A DNA stretch of 64,000 nucleotides, from contig JARBJD010000041.1 of assembly GCA_033064195.1 (NCBI GenBank), positions 290,742-354,741 on the forward strand, read 5' to 3'. The DNA comes from Blattamonas nauphoetae (lineage: Eukaryota > Preaxostyla > Oxymonadida). Every line of letters starts with the position of its first letter. Position 1 is the stretch's first letter. This document shows, piece by piece, positions 1 through 11,520 of the stretch. The position numbers and the translations under genes were made by a program. The notes under the pieces were generated by a model. It had not been told where the DNA came from and did no database searches. It saw only the letters and a program-made list of their open reading frames with translations.

Positions 1-1
1 G

Positions 2-2629
2 TTCCAACTCACCTCCGCCATTGTTGACTCCATCGAACTCGACAAAATTCCAGTCAACTTGTTCTTCCCAATCGAGTCCTTGCCGAGAGGGAGTTCATCA
101 ACGTCATTTGCAGCGATTGTGGATGAAGCGCTGCTGGAGGAAGATTACTACACACTCCATGCCGACTCGTGTGAAGATCTCACGACATCGCCAACAGCAA
201 ACCGAGCACTTCGAAACGTGTTCATCAAGCGGGAACGGCTTCGAAGACAGAAATTGTTGGAATTGAAAATGAAGGAAATGAAAGATCGCACGTTTCAGAA
301 ACAAATAAAGGGAACATCATCTTCTCAACCACTCCAAAAGCCCAATTCTTTATTTCGTATGAGACGAGGGAGTCTGCCTGTGTCTCCGTCACAGTTAACA
401 TCTGCTGACACGTCAGATACTTCTTTGCTTTCATCCATCACACTCCCCACAATTCCTTCTCTAAATCACTTCCCATCTCCACCATTCACTCCGAAATCTC
501 CCCCTAAGAAAACACACTCGTCTTCTCCGATCCACTCATTCACATCTCCTTTAGTCAAATCGTCGGTTTCTCCACCTCCAGTCAACCTCTTCTCTCCTCG
601 TGCTGAAAGACTTCATTTTCGCGAACATCCATCTCCTCAAGCAACACCTCCATCCATTCACCACACACCTCCCTCCCTTCAAACACTTCCATCCCCTCAC
701 CCAACACCTCCATCCATTCACCACACACCTCCCTCCCTTCAAACGCTTCCATCCCCTCACCCAACACCTCCATCCATTCACCACACACCTCCCTCCCTTC
801 AAACGCTTCCATCCCCTCACCCAACACCTCCCTCCCTTCAAACACTTCCATCCCCTCACCCAACACCTCCATCCATTCACCACACACCTCCCTCCCTTCA
901 AACGCTTCCATCCCCTCACCCAACACCTCCATCCATTCACCACACACCTCCCTCCCTTCAAACGCTTCCATCCCCTCACCCAACACCTCCCTCCCTTCAA
1001 ACACTTCCATCCCCTCACCCAACACCTCCATCCATTCACCACACACCTCCCTCCCTTCAAACGCTTCCATCCCCTCACCCAACACCTCCCTCCCTTCAAA
1101 CACTTCAAACCCCACACCCATCCCCTCCCTCATCACCTCCATCCCCTCACCAATCTCATTCACCTCCTCCTTCACAATATCATCCACCCCAAACGTTTTC
1201 ACCTCCTCCGACTTCTTGCACCCCATCGTCATTCATCTCAACAACAGATCCACCTGACAAACCCAACGAGAGATCTGAATCGTCCTTCTTCAGTGATCTG
1301 GAGGAGAGTTCATCGAACAGCACAATCCCAGACTCACTCGAGAGACGAACTCGCCGCAATTTCTCCATGCGGAGATCACAAGTCACCACTCGACGTTCTG
1401 AACAACGTCGTTTGTCGTTCGAGCAGCAAATCATCGCATCAAAACCAAACATTCGGGTCACAAGGTCAATTAGCCGACGGGAGAATCTCTTCCCAATCAT
1501 TCCTGATGAAGATGCCACATCAACTTCAAGCAAATCTTCACTCTTTGCAAGCGATTCCGAAGCGAGTGGTGAAGATGATTGGATCATTCATTCAGAAGAT
1601 CACAAAAAGAAGAAACTTGTGACACTGAATTCTCTGCGAAATCAGAGAAGAAACCGACGAAGAAGGGCGCGACGAAGAAGTCGATTAAAGAGAACACGAG
1701 CAGCTTTCTTGACTTTTGAACGAAAGAGAGACAGAGAGAGAATGGCCACACAGCAGCCAATCGAAGAACCGAAAAGTGACAACGGAGAGTCAAAAAGCGA
1801 CAACGGAGAGTCAAAAAGCGACAACGGAGAGTCAAAAAGCGACAACGGAGGGTTAAAAAGCGAGGATCGGTCCTTAACAACACCACCTTCTGGGCGAGCA
1901 TCGGACAATGATCCGCCGAACCAGCACGAAGAAATCGAAGAACAGTCTGCGCTCGCACAGAACGATTCTCTCGGAATGCTGAAAGATGAGCAGAATGATC
2001 AAGAAAATGATGAAGTTGCGTTTCATGAGGAATCCAGACAAGAAATGCTCATTCCCAGTGAGTTACAACATCCACCCATCTCGACAACGCCAGACAAGGA
2101 GGATATGGACAACTGTTTCGTCGATACTGAGGAGCAACATCTCCTCCAACAAAAGATAGAGCAATTAAACGTCGGGAAAGATGTCTTGGCACAGTCTAGC
2201 TTCAAAAAACGAGGCAAGTTCACACGAGCAGCACAAAAACTCGTTCCAACGGACAATTCTGCACTCAGACCCTCTCGACCAGCCACACTTCTCCGCACGC
2301 GCGACACCATTCAGGAGACCAAGTCTCCGGACCCTCAACGGAGAATGGTTCGACATCAAAGAGGTGATTCATCGAGCAGTGACTCCAGCTATAAGTTCAA
2401 TATATCGAGTGATGACAAAGGAAGGAAGGAGACGCCCCATAGAATCGTAATAATGATATCAGGAGATGATTCGGATCCACCCATTCATCGATATTCCACC
2501 AGAGATCGAAGAAAAGCATCCATTAGTACACATAAGGAACGTAGAGTGCGGAAGTCTCTCCGTCTTATCAGGATGAGGCAGCGTCGAATCGAAAATACCT
2601 TGAATCTTTGTAGTAGTCAAGAAAATTAA
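2..2629 (+). CDS. Hypothetical low-complexity protein, 5' end outside window
   Basis: The frame is open from base 2 with no stop and no clear initiator, so the gene begins outside the window; about 875 aa are visible. I do not recognise a family. In order it shows a short folded-looking start (acidic, residues with EEDYYTLHADS), a Ser/Pro-rich stretch, a tandem PPSIHHT/PPSLQTLPSPHPT repeat block, a Ser/Arg-rich part, a very basic segment (RRNRRRRARRRSRLKR) that could be a nuclear signal, four KSDNG repeats, an acidic part and a basic tail. The mixture of basic clusters and disordered repeats suggests a nuclear or cytoskeletal scaffold, but nothing assigns a function. It stops with TAA 171 bp before the next gene on the same strand. 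Confidence 0.75.
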   Translation, partial: FQLTSAIVDSIELDKIPVNLFFPIESLPRGSSSTSFAAIVDEALLEEDYYTLHADSCEDLTTSPTANRALRNVFIKRERLRRQKLLELKMKEMKDRTFQKQIKGTSSSQPLQKPNSLFRMRRGSLPVSPSQLTSADTSDTSLLSSITLPTIPSLNHFPSPPFTPKSPPKKTHSSSPIHSFTSPLVKSSVSPPPVNLFSPRAERLHFREHPSPQATPPSIHHTPPSLQTLPSPHPTPPSIHHTPPSLQTLPSPHPTPPSIHHTPPSLQTLPSPHPTPPSLQTLPSPHPTPPSIHHTPPSLQTLPSPHPTPPSIHHTPPSLQTLPSPHPTPPSLQTLPSPHPTPPSIHHTPPSLQTLPSPHPTPPSLQTLQTPHPSPPSSPPSPHQSHSPPPSQYHPPQTFSPPPTSCTPSSFISTTDPPDKPNERSESSFFSDLEESSSNSTIPDSLERRTRRNFSMRRSQVTTRRSEQRRLSFEQQIIASKPNIRVTRSISRRENLFPIIPDEDATSTSSKSSLFASDSEASGEDDWIIHSEDHKKKKLVTLNSLRNQRRNRRRRARRRSRLKRTRAAFLTFERKRDRERMATQQPIEEPKSDNGESKSDNGESKSDNGESKSDNGGLKSEDRSLTTPPSGRASDNDPPNQHEEIEEQSALAQNDSLGMLKDEQNDQENDEVAFHEESRQEMLIPSELQHPPISTTPDKEDMDNCFVDTEEQHLLQQKIEQLNVGKDVLAQSSFKKRGKFTRAAQKLVPTDNSALRPSRPATLLRTRDTIQETKSPDPQRRMVRHQRGDSSSSDSSYKFNISSDDKGRKETPHRIVIMISGDDSDPPIHRYSTRDRRKASISTHKERRVRKSLRLIRMRQRRIENTLNLCSSQEN
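647..1105 (+). repeat. Higher-order tandem repeat encoding Pro-rich 20-mers and 13-mers
   Basis: Units of 60 bp (PPSIHHT plus PPSLQTLPSPHPT) and 39 bp (PPSLQTLPSPHPT only) alternate: 60 at 647, 707 and 767, 39 at 827, 60 at 866 and 926, 39 at 986, 60 at 1025, then a broken unit. A single-base variant (aaacgc or aaacac) marks unit types, which shows a 159-bp higher-order period (60+60+39) starting at 707 and 866. All lengths are multiples of three, so the frame is kept and opposite-strand frames are artificially open. Confidence 0.95.
1771..1860 (+). repeat. Four tandem KSDNG-containing repeats
   Basis: A 21-bp unit coding for ESKSDNG is repeated, the last copies nearly identical at DNA level, followed by a decayed copy (GLKSED). 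It lies inside the coding region of the first gene. Confidence 0.85.
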
Positions 2630-2800
2630 TTTGATTGATCTTTATTTCGCTTCACAGTGATCATGTGTTTGACTTTCCACCAGTGCCGTCAGGGATTTCG
2701 TCATTCCTCATCCCTGTCAGTGGTTGATGTGGGACGATCATTTCAAAACACTTTCTGTCGGAGGTTCGACAACAGACATATCAAATTTCATTGATCGACA

Positions 2801-5141
2801 ATGGCAACACAACCACTTGGAGATCATTTATTTTTCACGTACTCAGAACAGGTTCGTCTGTGGGGAGTAAGTGGACAGCAGATCAAACTCATCCAAGAGC
2901 TTCCTTGCAATGATGATTCTGAAATTATTTCATCGTGCTATACATCACGTGTGCTTTTTACTGATATTATTCCCTTTTTGTTCCATCTACACACAACATA
3001 TCGGCATCCATTCTCAACTCTGTAGTTGGGCATATCATTGTAGGAAAGGCATCAGGCAATATTTACTTTTATTTTCCGCCATTCTATGACAAATATGTAG
3101 TTCTAAAGAATGATGTATTCCTTTTTTCCTTCACACTATTTCAGGGGAGGCCATCATTCATACATGTCACAGCTCTTGGTCGATATATGGTAACGAATGG
3201 AATCAGACAAACCAAGACATCCACTGGTTCTCCTGGATATTCATATTTCCTAAATTTGTGGGATCTGAAATCACTATTGACCATCGACACGAAAAACTTC
3301 ACATCTCGCCAAGATCCACTCACTCCACGCATTAACTGGCCAGTTCAATCAATGCCTGTTTGTGCAAGCTTTGGATTGAGTGATAAAGTTGTGATTTGTG
3401 GAACTGTTGACGGATCACTCTTTCTGTATTCCCTTCGCCCGATGTGGCAGACTCTCTGTTTCAAATTTGAACCGTCACAATGGAGCGACATGAATTTGGG
3501 ATCAATTCGCTCTGTAAAGTTTGCGCAACAGGATTCTACTCGCTTTGCTGGGATTGCGGAGTCTGGAATTTTCTTCGTCTTTGACCTTCGGGATTGTTCT
3601 GATGTCCTCGGGCGAACAGATGAAAAGGATCACATAAACCGATCTGCAACGATTTTGATCAACGATTCTTTGCTTTACTCGACTTTCATAGCTAACTCAT
3701 CTCGTGAAACAGTGAAGCCGCTATGCGTGGAATGGTCCTGCCAAAACGAGGTTCTATTGTGTGTTGGTTGCAATGATTCCACAATCCGATTTTTTGAGGT
3801 TTCCACCGACAAGGGCTTACTCAAATCAACTGACAAACCAATCAAGGAGGTCAAGTTTCTCTCTCTGGCTCGAAACCCAGTATCAATGGCATTTGTCCCA
3901 GATGGTCTTCATTTGATTGTGAGTGACAAACTTGGGTCGGTATACATTTATAACCTCGCTTACAAACCAATTCCCCTCGTCTCTTTGGACAATGCTCATC
4001 CTGTGCCAAAAGTGATAAAAGGACTTGAAATCTACCCGAAGAAGGATTTTCCGGCTAATTTGATGCCTGTGATTGAGCGGATGCGTTCAACACCCTCCAC
4101 ACATCGAACAGGTCAATCTGACATCTCAACTAAACCATCCCAAAGCCAATCCAGCACACCCCTCTCTCAATATTCCTCAAATTCCAGTGCAATTTCGTTG
4201 TCGATGTCCAAAGCGAAAGAAAAACTCAACCCAAGTCCACATCAGCAATCTCCAAGCTCACAAGCACTCTCAGCCCATCCATTCTCATCCTCACCATCCC
4301 AACATCCTTCGGACAAGTATTCATCGTTCCCTGCTCCCCCACAGAATGCGGGGTCGTCTCCTACACTGTCGCCAGAGAGCCATTCGAGCATCTCTGGACT
4401 GGACAAAGCCAAAACAAATCAACTTTCACAACCACGTGAACTATCACATGTTCTGAAGCCCGCACTATCCCAACCACCAATCCCGACTCCACAACCGAAA
4501 CAACCGTCGTCTCAACACTCACAACTCCCTCCCACACAAACATCTCAGCCTCCATTCTCGTCTCCACACACATCACAAACCACTTCAGTTACACAGACAC
4601 CGCAGTCGGTCGTTCGTTTCGCTGAAAGCACATCGCAACCAGCATCAGTTGAGCCTGGACAGAAGAGAAGGGAGGAAAGGGAAGATAGAGTGAAGTTTCG
4701 GAATCAGAAGAGGATGCGACTTGAAGATGACGATGATTTTCGTCAATCTTCGCACGAGCTTCAAATTGTGTCACCATATCGACAAGCGCAGCACCCGCCT
4801 TCTGAACCACCAGCTCCACTGATTCCGCAGGAGATGACATCTCAACTTCTGGAAAGTGCTATGGAAAAGATGATACTACCCATGTTTGAGCAAATGCATG
4901 AAGAGCACAACATGATCATGGTGGAGATGGTGAAGCAATTTCAGGAACAGACGGTACGCACATTCTTCTTTTTCTCATGGCCAAACCCTCCCATGATATT
5001 TATCTATCAATATCTATTCAGCAACTTCTTCAAACAAAATTGGATCAATTGATGAAAGATAATGAAGAAATGAAACAGGAACTTGCGGAGATCAAGAAAT
5101 CACAAGGCCCAGAGAATAAATTCAGCGGCATCTTCTTTTGA
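2801..5141 (+). CDS. WD40 plus C-terminal coiled-coil protein, NEDD1-like
   Basis: Proposed exons 2801-2948, 3026-3114, 3145-4953 and 5022-5141 give 721 aa. The first half reads as WD40 blades (IISSCYTS, IIVGKASGNIYFY, VVICGTVDGSLFLYSL, VLLCVGCNDSTIRFFEV). A Ser/Pro/Gln-rich linker follows, then a C-terminal helix (MEKMILPMFEQMHEEHN, then MIMVEMVKQFQEQT) that continues after the last intron as a coiled coil (LLQTKLDQLMKDNEEMKQ). WD40 then a short helical tail with a VKQFQ-type motif is the layout of NEDD1, which recruits gamma-tubulin rings to centrosomes; that identification is inference. The second intron is either 3115-3144 (30 nt) or 3097-3144; both keep the frame. The reading frame runs into the last intron and would stop early there if it were not removed. 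Confidence 0.6.
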
Positions 5142-6165
5142 TGAACGTTTTTTCTTTTTTCTTCATTTCAATACCTTGCACCAACCTGAAAATTCTTTGT
5201 TGAAAAAATTCTTTTTGAGATTTGTTTGAAAATCATCCAGAAAAACCGATAAGAATTTGTGAATGGATCGAAAGCTAGATGTAAAATCTGTGTGGATTGA
5301 GTAAAAGCAATGAAATAAAAAATATCAAGAGAGTTCTTCCACTGAGTGGATTTGAGACGTTTAATTTTGAATAATCAGAGAGAATTCTCATCTGAAAATT
5401 TTTAATTGAAAAACGAGATTTTGCTAAAATAGACGTACAGATTTGGGGCTATGTCCGGAAGGGGATCCAAAAACGATGCGACAATCGAATAAACCTCCAG
5501 GACTGTCGGTGAAAAATTGATATCTTCAGATTGAGAAGCTCAAAAGTTGGCTTTTCTGAGTCGACAGTACCTGTCTTTGGGATGAGAATAGACACAGAGA
5601 GAGGAAAAAAATGCAGTGGCAATTCAAAAAACTTAATTTTATCGTTGATAACGGTGTGGGAATGAACTGTTCGAACAAAGTGTCAAAGCTGGGTTGAAAG
5701 TTGAATTGGACGATAGATGGATGATCCTGGAAAAATATTGCGAAAATGAGACTTGAACAGATATTTTTCGGACGGTGAACAGATAATGATGTCCTTAAAC
5801 ATTGTGGATGAGATGAGATGAATTGGCGACTGGTGGAGTTGCTTTTGGTTTTTTTGGATTGGTGAAAAAGAATCTAAAAGGATTGAAAATTCTAGGATCT
5901 GGTAAAATAGGTTCAGTGATGATCAATTGAATAAATCATGAAGAGATATCAGATGATTCGAGTTTTGCTGAACGAGATGACAGTTTAGTGGGTCGGATCA
6001 TCTTGAATGTTGACATTCATCTAACTACCACTTGCAAACACATTAAAATGCCACATAAAATTCATAAAATCAGAAGACAAACAGATAAATAAAGAGTAAT
6101 GTTGAATGAAAACAAATATAAGAACGAATACATTTGAGACACGTAAAAATAAGGAACACAAAAGT
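5142..6165. other. Gene-free stretch between convergent genes
   Basis: AT-rich sequence of about 1 kb between the 3' ends of the NEDD1-like gene and the SMCR8-like gene. No long frame, no splice-supported exon, no inverted or tandem repeat and no recognisable RNA gene was seen. It is the longest gene-free stretch outside the transposon region. Confidence 0.6.
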
Positions 6166-9100
6166 TTACATTGCGAGATCAACAAGTGAATCTTCTAACA
6201 CTTGTTCAGTATTGTCATCGGGTCTCTCGTCTTCGAGCATCTGTTCGATATCGAACCACTTAAACGCATGTGGCTCCAACAATCGGATTGGTGGGTGTGT
6301 GGTTTCGGATCGCCTTCCTTCTGATTGAACAATCGACGCAAAATTGAGAACGATCAAGTTTTCACATTCTCGAAGTCCAAGCTGCATCAGCCTATGTTCT
6401 CTCCGGCGCAATTGGATCAAGAAGAACTCCCTCATGGTTCTTTCCTCAATCTGCTGTTCCTTGGGGGTTGATCTTAATTTTCGCTTCTCTTCCTTGAGTT
6501 TGTTGCCAGCTGGCATTGACATCAGATTCATTGTCCGATACTTTCGGTCGTAGTTCTCAATTCGCTCGGCTTCCAACTTGTGCAGTGTTCTGTCGATTCG
6601 CATCTGGGCAAACGGCTTCCACGCATAGATGGGCAACACCTCGACGAGGTTCTTCAGATCATCGTTTCCTCTTCCATAGGGAGAGTTGATTCGAGACGAG
6701 TCTGGCGAATCAGACGAATGGGTGCCTTTCTGACTTCCGATCAAACGTTGCATCGTGTTGTCTCCTCCACGGTAACTCGGCGGTTCATAGTGAGTGGAAT
6801 CATCATCACTGAATAGCGACGTCCCTTCTCTGTGCGAGTCTTCGGCATCAAAGATCCGTCCTGTCTCCGTAGCTCGAGAATTTAGGCCGAGAACCTTTCC
6901 CTGGGACTGAGACGAGAAGTTTTGATAGTTCCGGTTTTTATTAACCTGAGCGGATCGTTGGTTTGAATGTGCAGGACTTCTGAACATTCGCTGATGAACT
7001 TTTGGAGTCGCTAGCTGTCTGCTGTCGGCTCCATTCGACATCATGCCAGAATACCATTCGAGGGACTTCTCAGCGAGTTGTTTGAGATGTGAATGAACTC
7101 GTTGGACGAAGAGGAGTGGGAAATACTTGTTTGTGTGCTTGGGAATTTGGATGATGGTTGTTGTGAGTTCGTTGGGGTTCAGATCAGGAGTATGAAGCTT
7201 GTTTTCTTCAAAGTTCCAAAAGGCAACTTGGTTGACAAGAGCTTTGCTCAGTTTCGCCTTGCTTTTTGACAATCCACACATTTTAAGATAATTCAGGTCC
7301 TCCGGGTTGATGTTCCTTGTTCTCCACAGCTCGATTGACGCTATCGTCGACGTTCCGGGCAGAAAGAAAGACAAAGCAGAGACAATTTGAGTAACGGCCG
7401 ATCGAGACTGGTCAGTAGCGTAGATAACAATAGGGAGGCCAATGAGGAGAGACAAGATGATGTGGGGGAAGAAGACGTACGTGTCGAAGAGCATGATGAG
7501 GTCAGATGGGAAGAAGGATGATGAATGAAGGATCGATGAGGTTGGATGGAAGTTTCTGACGGCAAATTCAGCGTCCTCATCGACGAAGAGAGCGGGGAAT
7601 GAAGTGGAGACAGTCGGATAAGAGACAGTGGGAAAGATTGATTGGCTGATGGTATTCAAAAGTTGGTCCGTCGGAGATTGACATAACTGGACGTAGTGAT
7701 GCTGAGGAATTGTGAAATGTGAGCGCATATTCGAGATGAATGGATATTGGTTGAATTCCTCCGGTTGGACATGAGTAAGAGGATGCTGGCCCTTGTTTCT
7801 CTCCTGCATGAGAAGCGACATCGCAAGGAGGACCTTTTGAATGCTTGTCGAGAAGTACGGATGATACGATTGGTGGGATGTAATGTTTGTGGCGAGAGTG
7901 AAATTGTTGATGAGGTGTGAGAGGGAGAGAGACCGTTTCTCTGCTTCTTTAACAAAAGATTGGAGCGGCGTTTGGAACAGAACAGTACTCGATTCTTCCT
8001 GCTGTCGTTGAACTTGGGATGATGGAGGAGTTGGCTGTGCTGGAGAGAGTGTTGGTGGGAACAAAGATGTTGTGAGGATGAACCAGGCCTGATCCGTAGT
8101 TGGGGCGAGAGGTGTCGTTCGAGGGAGAGAATGGGAAAGTGTCAATGGTGGACAAGGAAGCGAGAGAAACGTCAAAGTGCTCGGAGCAGGAGCAACCGAA
8201 ACATTGGGAGTGGGTGGAGGACATTGAGGCTGGACTCGATTTGGAGAGGGGGAGGATTGAGGTGATGAATTTGGATGAGGTTTGAAGGAGATAGTTTCGT
8301 TCATTTGTGGCTTGTTCTGTTTTGGAACGACTGTCACCACATTCGACGAAAGAGACGATTGTGTAAGTTCCGAAGTGTTTGAGATGGGAAAGAGGACATT
8401 TGGGAATCGAAGAGTGTATAACGGGAGTCTATCTTTGGACGACATTGGAATTGGGACAGACATGATGTTTGTCTGCCGTTGGATGTATTGTCCAGATTGA
8501 GTGGAATTGTGAATCGGTGACGATGCATTTGATGATTTCTGAAATGAGTGAGTTGATTGGCTTGAATGAAGTGTTGTTGTTTCCATCTTCGCCCCATCAA
8601 ACATAGAAGTGAGGTTCGAGGCAGATTGACTCGGATGGAGGACTCGATCACTCCCTTCCAGAATGGTGGTTGTGTGTTTTCCGACAATTGCCGGAATATG
8701 GGACGGCGAGAATGAGTAGAGTCCGGAATAGGCGAGTGAGCTTGCAATGAACAGGAGGTCTGGAAGATGGCGATTGATTGGTTGTTCGCTTGGCCGAGTT
8801 CCACTGTACAGTCCAACCAAATGTTGAGAATCGGTGTGATTCTCAAGTGAATGAGGGAAATCGATCAGAGATTTGAGGATTTTGATCGTGTCGTGACTGC
8901 GGATTTTTGTATCATGAAATTGAAAGATGACAGTGTGTGTGAGATTGGCTAGCGAGAGAATCTGATTTAACAGGACAGAGCGTGTCCGATCTGGAAGTGA
9001 GATGACTGTGTGCAGAGGGAATGCGTAATAGAACGCTGCCGACGCGGGAGTGGAGTGCTGATGTGAGTTGCTACTGTATGTTGCTGACTGATGGGTCAAT

Positions 9101-11365
9101 GTCGAAGAATATGGGGCTCGCTGTGGAGGAGTGTTGGTGGAGAGCGGGGTTCGATGTGGAGAAGCGAGGTCTTTTGTTGAGATGACTCGCATCAGATTGG
9201 GTGAAGAATTGAGGATCGTGTTGATCTCCTTTTCGATGACAGAGTCGTCCACGGTCTCCTCTTCAACGAGTTCTGGCTTGGCAAGTTCTTCTTCTTTCTT
9301 CTTCTCTTCGGCTTTCCTCATTCGATCAAGAACCTCCTGGGCAAGAAGCTCCCTTCTCCTCTGCTCTTCTCTCCGTTTTTGTTTGTTTCTCGCCCTCTTT
9401 GCCCGCCACAGCTCTCTTTCAACCGCTTCGATCGAGGTTTGAAATCGAAAAGTTGCGATTGGAGCTGCATTGTCGAAATTTAGAAGAGGCAGGCGACCAG
9501 CAGAGAGAACATAGTTATTTGCACTTGAATGCGAGGGATATCGAGAATATGATGCCCCAATCGTGGACAGGTCGTGCTGTGTCATGGTGTGGACGAAGAG
9601 GGGAGGTGAGAAGTGAGTGTGAAGCAGATGGAGACGAGCGAGAACAGATTGGAAGAAGGATTTAGATTGGACAATTGCGTCAATGTTCCGAAGAGACTCG
9701 TCGAGCTTGATGATTTTAAAAGTTGAGGGGGGCAGAAGAAGAGATGGTGGTGATCTGATCGGCTCGAGGAGTGACTGAATGGAGACTGTGATTGAGGGAT
9801 CTTCTTGATGAGAGATTGGTGGTTCTGTGAGGGGTGATGCTCGTCTCTGGGTGTTTGGAGAGTTCCCTTCATATATACCAGGGGATGGGCTTCGTTGTGG
9901 TTGAGCATCGCTGAGAAGTCCAGGGAATTCAGACAAGAGTTGGAGGAAGAGGTGCATTCCGGGTGAATCTTTGAATGTCTTATTTGGGAGATACGATTCC
10001 GAGTCTGGCCCATCCACTTCAAATGGATTGTAGTCCTCATCCTCATCCTCAGCATCTTGAAGAATAGTTGATGCGGAAATGGATGAAAACGAATCAAGAA
10101 TGGGCATCTGACGAATAGCTTCTTCTTTCAGTCGATGGGCGATGATTTCATCTCGTTCCTTTGGTGACATTGAATTTGTTATATCGTTTCCAAGGAGATC
10201 AGACGACAAACTGTCGAGGTTGTCTGTTTGAATCCCACGTTCATCGAGACAATCCTTCCGATCTTTGTAGAGTTCTCGAATGTTCAAATCAAATTGTTGG
10301 ATATCGTTTAAAACTTCAAAAATACTACTATCTTCAAGTTCTGGTTGTTGTATCCATTTTCTATCGATCCATTTTCCGAGAATTGGAGATGGTTCAGTTA
10401 TGTCCTCTTCTACAGGTTCTGCGATTGACGACACAAAAGAGTGCTTATCTTGAGGAGATAAGGCAAGAAGCGAGGGTGGAGCAGATGCTTCAGAGAGACT
10501 CAGTGAAGATGGAGCATCAGGAGCTAATGGAAGGAACAAATTGAGTGTTGTTGGTGGGCTTCGCTGTTGCTGACTCTGCATTCGCAATTCGAATGCTATT
10601 CGATCAAGTTCAGAGTGCATTTCTTCCATGTCTTCGTTAGTTGATATATGAGGAAGGAAAAACGTGTGTTGATCTCGTTCAAGACAATCAAATGTTTGGA
10701 TGGATAATTGAACGGGTTTTGGGAGACGATCAACCAATGTGAGATAAGTATGACGAAGATCTCGAATCCGAATGATGATATCGCGTCGGAGAGTAATCCA
10801 GTTCGAAGCCTGCAGTGCTTGGGTGATCTGTTGAATGTGAAAAGTGGTTTATTGAGATGAACATGAATCGAAGAAAATTCCAAGACTTTCAAAAACTCGA
10901 CACGAATCTTTTCTTGCAAAAAGAAGAGCTTTTGTTTCGTGGTTGTCATATATGTGAGAGCAAGGGGGCGAGCAAATCCACGCGCAAAAACATCAGAGAG
11001 AGTAAAATGATGAATCTATGCAGGATGGAAAAAAGATCTCATATGGAGAAATAAACGACACAGACATATGCAAAGATCTTTTCTCCCTCATCTATGAGAA
11101 TTGTTGAGGAATCATTTGGGAGAGCTTTTGCCCTTTGTCCACTTGGATTTCGTGCTTCCACTGTCATAATACGAAGTGCAAAATCGCCGAGATCCATGTG
11201 TTTCTTCGCTACATCTTCAGGATAGGCAATAAGAGGGATCGGCTGAATGTGTGAACGAGGAAAACGGGATACCCCTTCCTGTGCATTGAACTCTGTTAAT
11301 AATATAAAATCAGGATCAGGTTGTACAATATTATACACTTTATCCAGCGGTTTTCCGCTGGACAT
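6166..11365 (-). CDS. SMCR8-like longin/DENN protein
   Basis: Exons on the minus strand 11365-11066, 11015-10863 and 10827-6166 (introns 50 and 35 nt) give 1,704 aa. The N-terminus is diagnostic: residues DFILLTEFNAQEG, then MDLGDFALRIMTVEAR, then across the first intron FAY|IHHFTLSDVFARGFARP. SMCR8 has the same order (FDLNYFSLRIMSVDYQ, FAYVHHLTLYDLEARGFVRP). The C-terminal third has a DENN-like hydrophobic core (SLLIGLPIVIYATD, IVSALSFFLPGTS) as in the FLCN/SMCR8 class, then a charged helical tail. Human SMCR8 is about half as long; the excess is Ser/Pro-rich insertions. In animals SMCR8 works with C9orf72 and WDR41 in lysosome, autophagy and small-GTPase control. The start ATG is 155 bp from the divergent kinase gene. 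The two small first exons are easily missed because the third exon alone has a long frame without a proper ATG. Confidence 0.75.
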
Positions 11366-11520
11366 CTCGGAGAAGAAACCTTGTGGGCTTCAAGAAGCTC
11401 TTCCAAAATAGCCGTTTTTATTCAATTTCGAAGGACTTCTTCTTCTTTTCATCAAAAATTTGTCCCGCTCAATCCGCATCTCCCTTCATATAGCGTTCCA
11501 TCAACGGAAACTTGCGACTG
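11366..11520. promoter_or_regulatory. Shared divergent promoter region (SMCR8-like / Fused kinase)
   Basis: Only 155 bp separate the two divergent start codons, so both promoters and 5' leaders must lie here. No TATA-like or repeated box stands out by eye. Confidence 0.5.

Noticed and set aside
551-1232. Long minus-strand frames rich in Trp, Gly and Glu
   Set aside because: They are antisense to the Pro-rich tandem repeat whose units are multiples of three, which keeps all frames open.
600-1622. 340-aa alternative plus-strand frame in the first gene
   Set aside because: Produced by the same repeat; the chosen frame also continues outside the repeat with balanced composition.
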